Positions 26,853-34,520 of a stretch of DNA of 64,000 nt are shown here, piece by piece (position 1 is the first letter of the stretch; each line of letters starts with the position of its first letter). Source of the stretch: an uncultured Verrucomicrobiota bacterium (GTDB taxonomy: Bacteria; Verrucomicrobiota; Verrucomicrobiia; Limisphaerales; UBA9464); contig CAJAHH010000031.1 in the NCBI GenBank assembly GCA_903939515.1, positions 106,811 to 170,810 on the forward strand, given 5' to 3'. A program made the translations under genes and the position numbers. Under the pieces are notes generated by a model, which saw only the letters and a program-made list of their open reading frames with translations, made no database searches and was not told the origin of the DNA.

Positions 26853-28811
26853 ATGAGACCGAATCTGTCTAGGATCCAACCCCGTTGGGTGGGCCTGATC
26901 GTAAGTTTGTCGCTCGGCACCACCGCGCTCTTTGCCGACTCAGTGCTGCCGGTGTTCGATGCTCTTTGTGCGGCGCCCAAGCTCCAGATGTCGCTCACGG
27001 GGGATGCCGATTCGGTGGGCGTTCTGGAGGGAACCGAAGACCTGAATGGTGGTGAATGGCGTCCCTTGCTGCAGTTGGGAGCGATTTCCGGTCACCACGA
27101 ATGGATGGATCCCGAGAACCGGGCCCAGGCGCGGCGTTTCTACCGACTGAACCGGTCTCCGCGACCGCCGTTGCTGCCCCTGCCCAATTTCCGCCTGAAT
27201 GATCATCAAGGGTTCTCTCATGAATTGTTCCGCGAAGGGGATGCCCGCGCCGTGGTCCTGGTCTTCACCGATGCCCAGAACCTTGGTTCGCACTGGAAGC
27301 AACTGAAGCCCCTCGTCGAGGCGAATTCTGCGGCCGGCGTGCAATTCTGGATGGTGGATCCGATGGATGATCGCTCGGCGATGGCCGCGGCCGCCACCAA
27401 GGCCGGTGTGACCATTCCGGTGCTCCAAGACTCCGCGCAACTGGTGGCTCGCTCCTATGGAGTGTCGGCGTCCGGCGAGGCTGTGGTGTTAGAATCCGAA
27501 TCCCTGACCACGGTGTACCGTGGCGCCATCGAAGATGCGGTCGAAGTGGCCACGGGGACTCCGGTTCGCCAAGCCTATTTGGCCGATGCACTCACCCGAT
27601 TCACAGCGGGTTCTCGTCCGACGGTCGAATACGCCCGCCCGCAGGGTCAGCCCTGGCGGCATCAAGACTCCGGAGTGGCTTCGTATCGCAACGAGATCGC
27701 GCCGTTGCTCCAGGCCAAGTGCGTGACCTGCCATCGCCCGGGCGAGATCGGATCTTGGGGCATCACTAGCCATGCGGCCGTCCGTGCCAAGTCCGCGGCG
27801 ATCCGCGCCAATGTCCTCGAAGGATTAATGCCGCCCTGGCACGCCGATCCAGCACACGGAAAGTTCGAGAACGATTTTTCACTGACCCCACAGCAGCAAG
27901 CTCGGCTGGTGGCTTGGTTAGATGCGGGTGCACCGCGCGAGGCTGGAGTGGATCCTCTGGAGACCGTGCCTCCTGCGGCCGGTTTGTGGCCCATGGGCAA
28001 GCCGGATGTCGTCCTCAAGATCGCCACGCGGCAAATCCAGGCCACGGGACAGATGCCCTACGCCTACGTGACGGTCAACAATCCCCTCAAGACCAACGCC
28101 TGGCTGCGGGCGGCGGTCATCCGACCCGGTAACCGCGCCGTTGTGCACCATGCGCTCATCTTCTACATCAAGGCGGGTTCCCCTTTGCAAATGGCGGCAG
28201 ATTTTCTAGCCATCCAGGGTGGGTTGAATGGGTATTATGCCGGTTATGTGCCCGGCATGGACCAGCGCGAATATCCGGCCGGGACCGCCAAATACCTGCC
28301 GGCCGGTGGTGCTTTAGTTTTCCAGATGCATTACACGCCCAATGGAAAGGCCACCACCGACGCCACCGAGATGGGGCTCTACTTGAGTCCGACTCCGCCG
28401 GCGATGGAACTGAAGACCGGGGCGGCCAGTTCGACAGCCATCGACATCCCCGCTGGGGCACGCAATCACCGCATGGTGGCCGAGCGTTCCTTTGACAAAG
28501 CCGTCGATGTGCACGAGTTGAGCCCCCACATGCATTTCCGCGGAGACTCCATGCACTTTGAGGCGTTCTTGCCCGATGGATCGTCGCAGGTCTTGCTCAA
28601 TGTTCCTAAGTACGACTTCAACTGGCAGGCCTTGTACCGGTTGTCGCAGCCGGTCCGCCTTCCGGCCGGCAGTCGCATTCGAATCTCGGGTGGGTTCGAT
28701 AATTCCCGCTGGAACCCTTTCAATCCAGACGCCAAGTCTCGGGTTCGATTCGGTGAACAGACCGACGACGAAATGTTCATCGGCTACATCAACTATTCTG
28801 AGGTGCCGTAG
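26853..28811 (+). CDS. secreted redoxin/cytochrome c/copper-monooxygenase-like fusion
   Basis: A 652-residue exported protein with a signal peptide ending near LFADS. After a short beta-rich region, residues ~105-250 resemble a thioredoxin/redoxin fold (AVVLVFTDA, VQFWMVDP and VPVLQD-like strands), yet the usual redox cysteine is absent. A single heme site CVTCHRPGEIG is near residue 290, followed by GLMPPWHADP, which should supply the methionine ligand. The C-terminal ~300 residues have histidine-rich motifs typical of copper type II monooxygenases: VVHHALIFY, FQMHYTPNGK and HELSPHMHFRG. Similar fusions are common in this kind of genome but their substrate is not known to me. Confidence 0.78.
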   Translation: MRPNLSRIQPRWVGLIVSLSLGTTALFADSVLPVFDALCAAPKLQMSLTGDADSVGVLEGTEDLNGGEWRPLLQLGAISGHHEWMDPENRAQARRFYRLNRSPRPPLLPLPNFRLNDHQGFSHELFREGDARAVVLVFTDAQNLGSHWKQLKPLVEANSAAGVQFWMVDPMDDRSAMAAAATKAGVTIPVLQDSAQLVARSYGVSASGEAVVLESESLTTVYRGAIEDAVEVATGTPVRQAYLADALTRFTAGSRPTVEYARPQGQPWRHQDSGVASYRNEIAPLLQAKCVTCHRPGEIGSWGITSHAAVRAKSAAIRANVLEGLMPPWHADPAHGKFENDFSLTPQQQARLVAWLDAGAPREAGVDPLETVPPAAGLWPMGKPDVVLKIATRQIQATGQMPYAYVTVNNPLKTNAWLRAAVIRPGNRAVVHHALIFYIKAGSPLQMAADFLAIQGGLNGYYAGYVPGMDQREYPAGTAKYLPAGGALVFQMHYTPNGKATTDATEMGLYLSPTPPAMELKTGAASSTAIDIPAGARNHRMVAERSFDKAVDVHELSPHMHFRGDSMHFEAFLPDGSSQVLLNVPKYDFNWQALYRLSQPVRLPAGSRIRISGGFDNSRWNPFNPDAKSRVRFGEQTDDEMFIGYINYSEVP

Positions 28812-28928
28812 TTCCGGTTCACTCCTGTAACTGCGGGTGTTGCCGTTCACAGTGGATGGGGCGTCGGCCGTGTTTCGATGTGGATGTAACTACGGGGCCC
28901 GACTGGGCCACGGGAGTGAGTGTCCGGC

Positions 28929-28989
28929 GACGCGAAGGACGCGAAGGACGCGAAGGACGCGAAGGACGCGAAGGACGCGAAGGACGCGA
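28929..28989. repeat. 9-bp tandem repeat, about 6.5 units
   Basis: The unit GAAGGACGC repeats at 28934, 28943, 28952, 28961, 28970 and 28979, with partial units on both sides. It lies in the 230-bp gap between the fusion protein gene and the convergent flippase gene. No coding role is evident. Confidence 0.95.
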
Positions 28990-29041
28990 TTGGGCGGCGG
29001 CGGCGGTTTCGGGATCGGAAGTAGAGAGCGGGATCCGAAGG

Positions 29042-30571
29042 TTACATAAAACGAGCCAGCTCAGCCCGGCTCGTGGGCCCGGACCGCCGGGCCCGGAGGA
29101 GCGCTGCTCCAAAAGCAACCCCCAGGGTGGCCGCCAGGCAGAGCCCGGCCAGCATCACAGTGAGTCGCCAGTCACCGCCCCAGTAACGCAGGCCCCAGAG
29201 GGAAAGGGCGGCCGCCAATCCCGCCGAAAGTGCGGCGCGGGACCATGAGGCTCGCAGCATCGTCCAGAGAGGCCGGCCGCTGGCCTTGGCGAATGCGGCG
29301 TGCAGCGGCAGCAGCGTGCTGCCAGACGAGCCCGCGATGAAGGCGAGGAGGATGCCTGTCGGCCCTAGCCACAATCCCAGAGGCACGCTGAAGGTCAGGC
29401 AGCACACCAGCTCACGTCGCATGAGTCGGGCCAGTAGATCCATGTGGCCGTGGCCGAACATCCAATAGCCCGGCTGCGAGGCGATGCCTGTGATCAGGTA
29501 GCGCAGGGCGAAGAGCGCAGTGAGCAACGTGCCACCGGAAAAATCCTCAGCCTTGTAGTGGGCGATGAAGGCCGGAATGCAAACGGCCGAAACAGCCATG
29601 GCCCCGCCCCAAAGCCAGCCGTTGAAGCGCAGGACTCCTTCGGCAATGACCTCGGCCTTGTTGGTCTTGGCCGCGAGGATGGGCCAGACAGCCTCGTCTG
29701 CCGATTGCAGGAGCAGTCGCAATTTGCTGAAGAGGTTGGCCACCAACAAGTACTGGCCGACGAGCTTTCCCTGACACAACCAGGCCACCAGCATCGCATC
29801 AAAGGTGTAGACCAGCAGTGTCCAGAATTGGAAGCGCATCAGGCCTGAGGAATCGGGCCAGAGTTCCTTGAGTCGGGCCGAATCTTCCGCGCTCCAAGAG
29901 AAGTCCAGCAGGCGGAGTCCGGGTGCTGCGGCGCGGATCACGGGGGTGGCCAGGGCGATGGCTGCAAGGCTCGGCAGGCTCTGGGAGAGCACGAAGGACC
30001 AGACGCCCAGGCCGACCCGGAAACCCATCCACAATATGCCAATCGACGCCCAGGCCATGAAGAGTTGCAGCATGAACATCCGGCGCTGTTGGCCTAGCCC
30101 CGTGAGCAATTGCAAGAAGGCCGACCCCAGAGCCACCGCGCCGCTGACCGCGCCCAGCAGGGGATAGAAGGCCCAAGGGAGGTGGAGCGATCGGGCGTTG
30201 GGCGTGAGCGAATAAGCGCTGAGGATGACCGTTCCTAGCACCAAAATAGCAGCGCAGAACCACGAATAGAGGCGTTGGCCGAACTGCAGCATTCGCAAGG
30301 TTTCCTCATCGCGTGCGCGGCCTAGGATCCGGCGGTTGAGGGTGTTGCGAAATCCGCCATCTAAGGCCGGCAGGCTTCCTAGAACCAAGAGTGCGGCGCT
30401 GACGAGGCCGAAGAGTTCCACCGAATCGAAGACCCGGATGGTCAGGAGCGACACCAGCGCCCACGAGAGGTAGGCCACCGCGCGCCAGAAAACCGTTTGG
30501 ACAAAGAGGGAACCCAACACTGGAGTGGACCTTATCAGTGGCGATTCCCGGCAGCCATTATTGTCTTCCAT
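29042..30571 (-). CDS. polysaccharide flippase-like membrane protein
   Basis: A 509-residue integral membrane protein with about 12-14 hydrophobic helices. The order SLFVQTVFWRAVAYLSWAL, then VELFGLVSAALLVLG and LDGGFRNTLNRRI, resembles Wzx-type flippases of the MOP superfamily, which move lipid-linked glycans across the inner membrane. I start it at the ATG at 30571 (MEDNNGCRES), just before the first helix; a longer frame upstream would encode 71 polar, proline-rich residues and is unlikely. It diverges from the heptosyltransferase-like gene at 30783, so the two may share a promoter region. Confidence 0.78.
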   Translation of the reverse strand: MEDNNGCRESPLIRSTPVLGSLFVQTVFWRAVAYLSWALVSLLTIRVFDSVELFGLVSAALLVLGSLPALDGGFRNTLNRRILGRARDEETLRMLQFGQRLYSWFCAAILVLGTVILSAYSLTPNARSLHLPWAFYPLLGAVSGAVALGSAFLQLLTGLGQQRRMFMLQLFMAWASIGILWMGFRVGLGVWSFVLSQSLPSLAAIALATPVIRAAAPGLRLLDFSWSAEDSARLKELWPDSSGLMRFQFWTLLVYTFDAMLVAWLCQGKLVGQYLLVANLFSKLRLLLQSADEAVWPILAAKTNKAEVIAEGVLRFNGWLWGGAMAVSAVCIPAFIAHYKAEDFSGGTLLTALFALRYLITGIASQPGYWMFGHGHMDLLARLMRRELVCCLTFSVPLGLWLGPTGILLAFIAGSSGSTLLPLHAAFAKASGRPLWTMLRASWSRAALSAGLAAALSLWGLRYWGGDWRLTVMLAGLCLAATLGVAFGAALLRARRSGPTSRAELARFM

Positions 30572-30713
30572 GGTGGTGGGAGTGTGACGGAGTCCCGTGC
30601 GTTCAATGACTGTCCTGGGCCGGGCCTGTGGATGGGCAATGGAGAACCCGGTCGCACCGTGTGAGGCCCTGTCGGTGAGGGGAGTGGGTTCGGTTGGACC
30701 GATGTTTGGACCG

Positions 30714-30735
30714 GTGTTGGGCTCGTGTTGGGCTC
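30714..30735. repeat. 11-bp tandem duplication in the divergent promoter region
   Basis: GTGTTGGGCTC occurs twice in tandem, followed by a third partial GTGTTG. A TTGGACCG pair lies just upstream. The 211-bp gap between the divergent flippase and glycosyltransferase genes holds nothing else I can name. Confidence 0.7.
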
Positions 30736-30782
30736 GTGTTGTCCTTGCCTCGTGCCGAGCGCTCCGGTAGTGCCGTTGGCTC

Positions 30783-31757
30783 ATGACTGTCGATGCCTCG
30801 ACTCCGGTTTCTTCTCAGCGTGGGCGCATCCTGGTCATTCGCGGTGGGGCCGTGGGCGACTTCATTGTCACATTGCCTGTGTTGGCTGCACTGCGGAATC
30901 AGTTCCCCCAGACCCGACTAGAGGTGTTGGCCTATCCGCAGGTGGCCACACTGGCCGTGCGGGCCGGTTTGGCCGACGCGGCGCACGCCATCGAGTCGCG
31001 GCCGCTGGCCGGATTCTTTGCCCGCAATGGAGTGCTCGACCCGATCGAGTCGGAACGGTTTGCCCGTTGCGATGTGATCTTCAGTTATCTTTACGATCCG
31101 GATGAACTCTTTCGTGGCAACCTCGCCCGCGTGACCTCCGCTCAGGTCATTCAAGGCCCGCACCGGCCGGTGGAATCCACTGGGGTCCCCGCCACGGTTC
31201 AACTGCTCCAACCTTTGGAACGTCTGGCGATCTTTGAGGCCGATCCGGTGCCGCGCCTTCGTTGGGCCGGGATGGGTCCCAGAGCTGAAGGGTGGATCGC
31301 TCTTCACCCCGGTAGCGGCAGCGCCCGCAAGAATTGGCCTTTGGAGCGCTGGAAGGAACTAGTAAGCCGTTGCGTGGCTCAGACGAATTTGAGCTGGGTG
31401 CTCATCGGCGGCGAGGCCGAGTCCGAAGCCCTCGATTGCCTCGAGCGGTTAATTCCGGCGACGCGACGCCAGGTGCTTCGAGGGCGACCTTTGGAATCGG
31501 TGGCCGAACAGCTTTCCCGCTGCCAAGGGTTTTTGGGGCATGATTCCGGGATCACCCACCTTGCGGCAGCCGTGGGGATTCCGTGCCTAGCCTTGTGGGG
31601 TGGATCCAATGAGTTGGTTTGGAGGCCTGGCGGTCCAGCGGTTCAGACTGTGTCGCATCCTGGTGGGTTGGCCGATCTCGGACTCGAGGCCGTTTGGAAT
31701 TCCTTTACGGCTCAGTTTTACCCCACCGTGACTCTGTCAGGACGCGATCCCCAGTAG
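30783..31757 (+). CDS. ADP-heptose:LPS heptosyltransferase-family protein (GT9)
   Basis: A 324-residue GT-B glycosyltransferase of family 9. The N-terminal strand ILVIRGGAVGDFIVTLPVL is the classical family start. In the C-terminal domain ALHPGSGSARKNWPLERW binds the donor and GHDSGITHLAAAVGIPCLALWG is the acceptor/nucleotide phosphate region. WaaC/WaaF proteins add heptose to lipid A-core. With the GmhA homologue at 9416 this suggests that heptose is used in the surface glycan. The sequence from residue 60 to 130 is less conserved, so the acceptor is uncertain. Confidence 0.85.
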   Translation: MTVDASTPVSSQRGRILVIRGGAVGDFIVTLPVLAALRNQFPQTRLEVLAYPQVATLAVRAGLADAAHAIESRPLAGFFARNGVLDPIESERFARCDVIFSYLYDPDELFRGNLARVTSAQVIQGPHRPVESTGVPATVQLLQPLERLAIFEADPVPRLRWAGMGPRAEGWIALHPGSGSARKNWPLERWKELVSRCVAQTNLSWVLIGGEAESEALDCLERLIPATRRQVLRGRPLESVAEQLSRCQGFLGHDSGITHLAAAVGIPCLALWGGSNELVWRPGGPAVQTVSHPGGLADLGLEAVWNSFTAQFYPTVTLSGRDPQ

Positions 31758-32059
31758 GGAGGTCGTCTCGGTCTTTCGTCGAGAGCGGTGGCCTTGAGTT
31801 CAAGAGTTTCATTGATGTGGCGTCCGTTGAGAGGCGTTGCCGCGCGCTCCTTGCCAGCCTCGAGTCTGAACGCGCTGTGGTAAAAATTAGAAAAACCGGT
31901 TGCAGATCTGCCTGAAAACAGGCTTGGTTCACGGCTCCGGTCGCTAGGCCCAAGCCTCGACTGGTGGTCCGAGGTGCCTAGGTGCCTCGGCTGTGAGCCT
32001 GAATGCGGATGACTTTGCAAAGAGTTTCCGCCAGGTCCGGGAAGGAGCTGAATTTTGAA
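31758..32059 (+). promoter_or_regulatory. bS21 upstream region with two stem-loops
   Basis: This 302-bp gap has no credible gene. Close to rpsU it holds two inverted repeats: AGGCTTGG (31920-31927) with CCAAGCCT (31950-31957), and CCGAGG (31969-31974) with CCTCGG (31985-31990). An AT-rich patch at 31879-31897 may be part of the promoter. The stems could form a structured 5' leader that controls ribosomal protein synthesis, but no known leader class was recognised. Confidence 0.4.
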
Positions 32060-32257
32060 GTGAGCGAAGTTAAACTGAAGAAGGGCGAACCCGTGGATCG
32101 CGCGCTGCGCCGCCTGAAGAAGAAGGTGGACCGCGAGAACACTCTCCGTGACGTGCGCATGAAGCGTCATTATGAGAAGCCCAGCGAAACCAAGCGTCGT
32201 AAGATGAAGGTTTCCAAGTTCTCTGCGATGCTGTCCGCCCGGTATGCCGACCAGTGA
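32060..32257 (+). CDS. rpsU: 30S ribosomal protein bS21
   Basis: A 65-residue basic protein of the bS21 family. It shows EVKLKKGEPVDRALRRLKKK, split as KKGEPVDRALRRLKKK, then VRMKRHYEKPSETKRRK, matching the N-terminal and central bS21 pattern around the conserved Y-E-K-P. It lies in the platform of the small subunit near the 3' end of 16S rRNA. I start it at the GTG at 32060, 12 nt after GAAGGAG, because this gives the usual family length; an ATG at 32003 would add 19 residues without family likeness. A strong terminator follows, so it is probably monocistronic. Confidence 0.92.
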   Translation: MSEVKLKKGEPVDRALRRLKKKVDRENTLRDVRMKRHYEKPSETKRRKMKVSKFSAMLSARYADQ

Positions 32258-32305
32258 TGGTCGGTAGCGAGGCGCAACCGCTGTAAGGCGGTTTGCTTTC
32301 GACAG

Positions 32306-32345
32306 GGCCGGATGCTTTCCTTCGGGAACGCATTCGGCCTTTTTG
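32306..32345 (+). terminator. intrinsic terminator of rpsU
   Basis: GGCCGGATGC pairs with GCATTCGGCC (one G-T wobble) around a 14-nt loop that contains TTCGGG, followed directly by TTTTTG. This is a textbook rho-independent terminator 48 nt after the rpsU stop. Confidence 0.85.
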
Positions 32346-32357
32346 TTTCCCAGACAG

Positions 32358-32425
32358 GAGTTTAGAACCCTGAGTCTAAAACTCTGAGTTTAAAACCCTG
32401 AGTCTAGAACCCTGAGTTTAGAGCC
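32358..32425. repeat. 14-bp tandem repeat, about 4.9 units
   Basis: Units GAGTTTAGAACCCT, GAGTCTAAAACTCT, GAGTTTAAAACCCT, GAGTCTAGAACCCT and a partial fifth run head to tail. TTT and TCT alternate from unit to unit, so the original unit may be 28 bp. The array ends 15 bp before the start codon of the isomerase-like gene. Confidence 0.93.
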
Positions 32426-32440
32426 GAAGGACCTTACATC

Positions 32441-33379
32441 ATGTATTCCCTATCCACCTGCTGGAACTCGAGCCGCCACCAAGACGGAGGCGACATGCTG
32501 CGCGAGATCCGGGACCTGGGCTTCGAATATGCCGAGTTGAGTCACGGCATCCGTGTCAGCCTGGTGCCCGGCATCATCGACGCCGTGGAAGCCGGGGTGA
32601 TCAAGATCAGCACCCTGCACAATTTCTGCCCGTTGCCGATGGGCGTGAGCCACGCCGCACCGAACCTCTTTAAGTTCTCGGCCTCGGAGAAGCGTGAGCG
32701 CGATCTGGCCTGGAAGCACTCGATCAAGACCATCGAGACAGCCGAGCGCCTGAAAGCTCAGTTGATCGTGCTGCACTCCGGGGCCGTTGATCTCTCTGGC
32801 TTCTTTGGAGATGCCCATTATCAGGACAAGCTCGAAGCCCTCGCCGCCGCTGGAAAGCGGGACTCGCCGAAGTACATCAAACTCATGGCTGAGGTGGAGC
32901 AACGCCGCGAGGCCCGCAAGGAGCAACCCATGGAGTTGGCCATCGACATGATTCGTCGATTGGCGGAGGTGGCCGGCGAGAAAAACCTTCTCTTGGGTAT
33001 CGAGAATCGGGAATCCGTCGAAGAAATCCCCTTCGACCACGACATGCTCTTCTTCCTCGATCAGTTGCCAGACAACGTCCGCTACTGGCATGACTGCGGC
33101 CACGCCCAGATCAAGCATCAGATGGGTTTCATCGACCACCGCATGCACTTGGAGAGTTTGTCCGAGCGCTTGGGTGGGCTGCATATCCATGACGTGGTGC
33201 TCACCCCCGATGGAGCCCACGATCACGCCCCGCCCGGTGCGGGTGTTATTGATTATGTCGCTCTCAAGCCATTCGTGGGCCCGCAGCACATCAAGGTTAT
33301 TGAATTGAACCCCGGTGTGGCTCCCGAAGATGTGACCAAGGGGTATGCGCACATTCGGTCCGTCTGGGGGCCGGAGTAG
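32441..33379 (+). CDS. sugar phosphate isomerase/epimerase-like TIM barrel
   Basis: A 312-residue protein of the AP-endonuclease-2/xylose-isomerase-like superfamily. The barrel begins YSLSTCWNSS and continues with LREIRDLGFEYAELS. Metal-ligand candidates are the histidine in LIVLHSGAVD, the glutamate in LLLGIENRESVEE, the aspartate and histidines in YWHDCGHAQI, the histidine in LGGLHIHDV and the late glutamate in IKVIELNP. The ligand pattern is complete, so it should be active on a sugar or inositol derivative. It lies 5 nt before the LPG-synthase-like gene. The substrate cannot be read from the sequence. Confidence 0.82.
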   Translation: MYSLSTCWNSSRHQDGGDMLREIRDLGFEYAELSHGIRVSLVPGIIDAVEAGVIKISTLHNFCPLPMGVSHAAPNLFKFSASEKRERDLAWKHSIKTIETAERLKAQLIVLHSGAVDLSGFFGDAHYQDKLEALAAAGKRDSPKYIKLMAEVEQRREARKEQPMELAIDMIRRLAEVAGEKNLLLGIENRESVEEIPFDHDMLFFLDQLPDNVRYWHDCGHAQIKHQMGFIDHRMHLESLSERLGGLHIHDVVLTPDGAHDHAPPGAGVIDYVALKPFVGPQHIKVIELNPGVAPEDVTKGYAHIRSVWGPE

Positions 33380-33384
33380 TCCGA

Positions 33385-34488
33385 ATGGATCCTCGGCCCG
33401 ACAGCTCCTCCCGAAGAACACTCGGGCAACTGGTCCGCTTAGCGGTCTGTGGACTGCTGTTGGCGGTCATCTTCCACGCGATCTTCTGCAACCAGGCTCA
33501 GATCGACCTTTTGGCACAGGGGAAGCCCAAAGCCTGGAATGCCATGGGGCGTTGGGAGCAGCGTCAATACGCGTGGACCCATAGCCCTGCGAAGCTTCTA
33601 GAGATGGCCCGGCGGTTGGATCCCGGGAGCCTGGGGCTGGCCTTTGGCCTCTGCGGTGCTCTCATTTTTCTGGGAGGGCTTCGTTGGCGCGAAGCTCTTC
33701 GGGTCCAGGGTCTGGAGTTGCCCCTGGCCGAGGTAACGCGGCTTTCCTTCGTGGCGCACTTCTTCAATGCCTTCTTGTTGGGGTCCACCGGAGGTGACGT
33801 TTGGAAGGCCTATGCGGCCGCCCGGAGTACCCACCACAAGAAGGCGGAAGCGGCGCTCACGGTGTTCGTGGACCGCTTGATCGGCATCCTATCGCTGCTG
33901 GTGTTTGCGGTGATCTTTGCCATTCCCAACTGGCCGCTCTTTGTGCGCTTTCGTCGCTACGATGCGGTGGGTTTGGCGATCTTTGGCATGATGGTCGTGG
34001 CGCTGGTTTGCGCTGGTGCCGGTTTCTTCACAGACATCCTTTCTGAGGAGGGGCGCCTGAGCCGATGGATGGGGCGTTTCCCGCAAATGAAGGGTCCCTT
34101 GAGGGCACTGGCTTCATGCCGGCTGTTTGGGCGCAATCCTGGGTTCCTTTGGCGCAGCGCCCTGTTGTCCATCGCCATTAACCTAGCCATCGTGGGCACG
34201 TTTGCGGCGCTGGCTTCTGGGTTGGGATTGCAAATCCCCCGATGGAACTTGTGGTTTGTGGTGCCGGCGGTGGTGTGCCTGGCCGCGTTGCCGATCACCC
34301 CCAGTGGCCTAGGCGTCCGCGAGAACCTCTTCTACGTCCTGCTTGCCGTGGACTTCCCCGGTTTTGGAGTTACCCCGGCCGAGGCGCTGTCGCTCTCGTT
34401 GCTGGGCTACACGTTGAACCTAGCTTGGAGCGCCATCGGCGGCCTCGTGTACCTGACGGTCCGCAAATACATCCCGCCAGAGTCCTAG
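33385..34488 (+). CDS. lysylphosphatidylglycerol synthase transmembrane-family protein
   Basis: A 367-residue membrane protein with about eight helices, of the UPF0104/LPG synthase membrane-region family. Family marks are HFFNAFLLGSTGGDVWKAY, then TVFVDRLIGILSLL, and near the C-terminus LPITPSGLGVRENLF. There is no aminoacyl-transfer domain, so it is not a full MprF. Stand-alone relatives are thought to flip or handle lipids, which is inference here. It follows the isomerase-like gene by 5 nt and precedes a lipoprotein gene. Confidence 0.8.
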   Translation: MDPRPDSSSRRTLGQLVRLAVCGLLLAVIFHAIFCNQAQIDLLAQGKPKAWNAMGRWEQRQYAWTHSPAKLLEMARRLDPGSLGLAFGLCGALIFLGGLRWREALRVQGLELPLAEVTRLSFVAHFFNAFLLGSTGGDVWKAYAAARSTHHKKAEAALTVFVDRLIGILSLLVFAVIFAIPNWPLFVRFRRYDAVGLAIFGMMVVALVCAGAGFFTDILSEEGRLSRWMGRFPQMKGPLRALASCRLFGRNPGFLWRSALLSIAINLAIVGTFAALASGLGLQIPRWNLWFVVPAVVCLAALPITPSGLGVRENLFYVLLAVDFPGFGVTPAEALSLSLLGYTLNLAWSAIGGLVYLTVRKYIPPES

Positions 34489-34520
34489 CCAGATTCGGAG
34501 TCGTGGCTTGCCGGATTGGC

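Noticed and set aside
28929..28989. CRISPR-like or coding repeat
   Set aside because: Nine-base period, no spacers and no plausible open frame with a start codon and ribosome site.
32358..32425. CRISPR array
   Set aside because: The units are directly adjacent without spacers and no cas genes are present.
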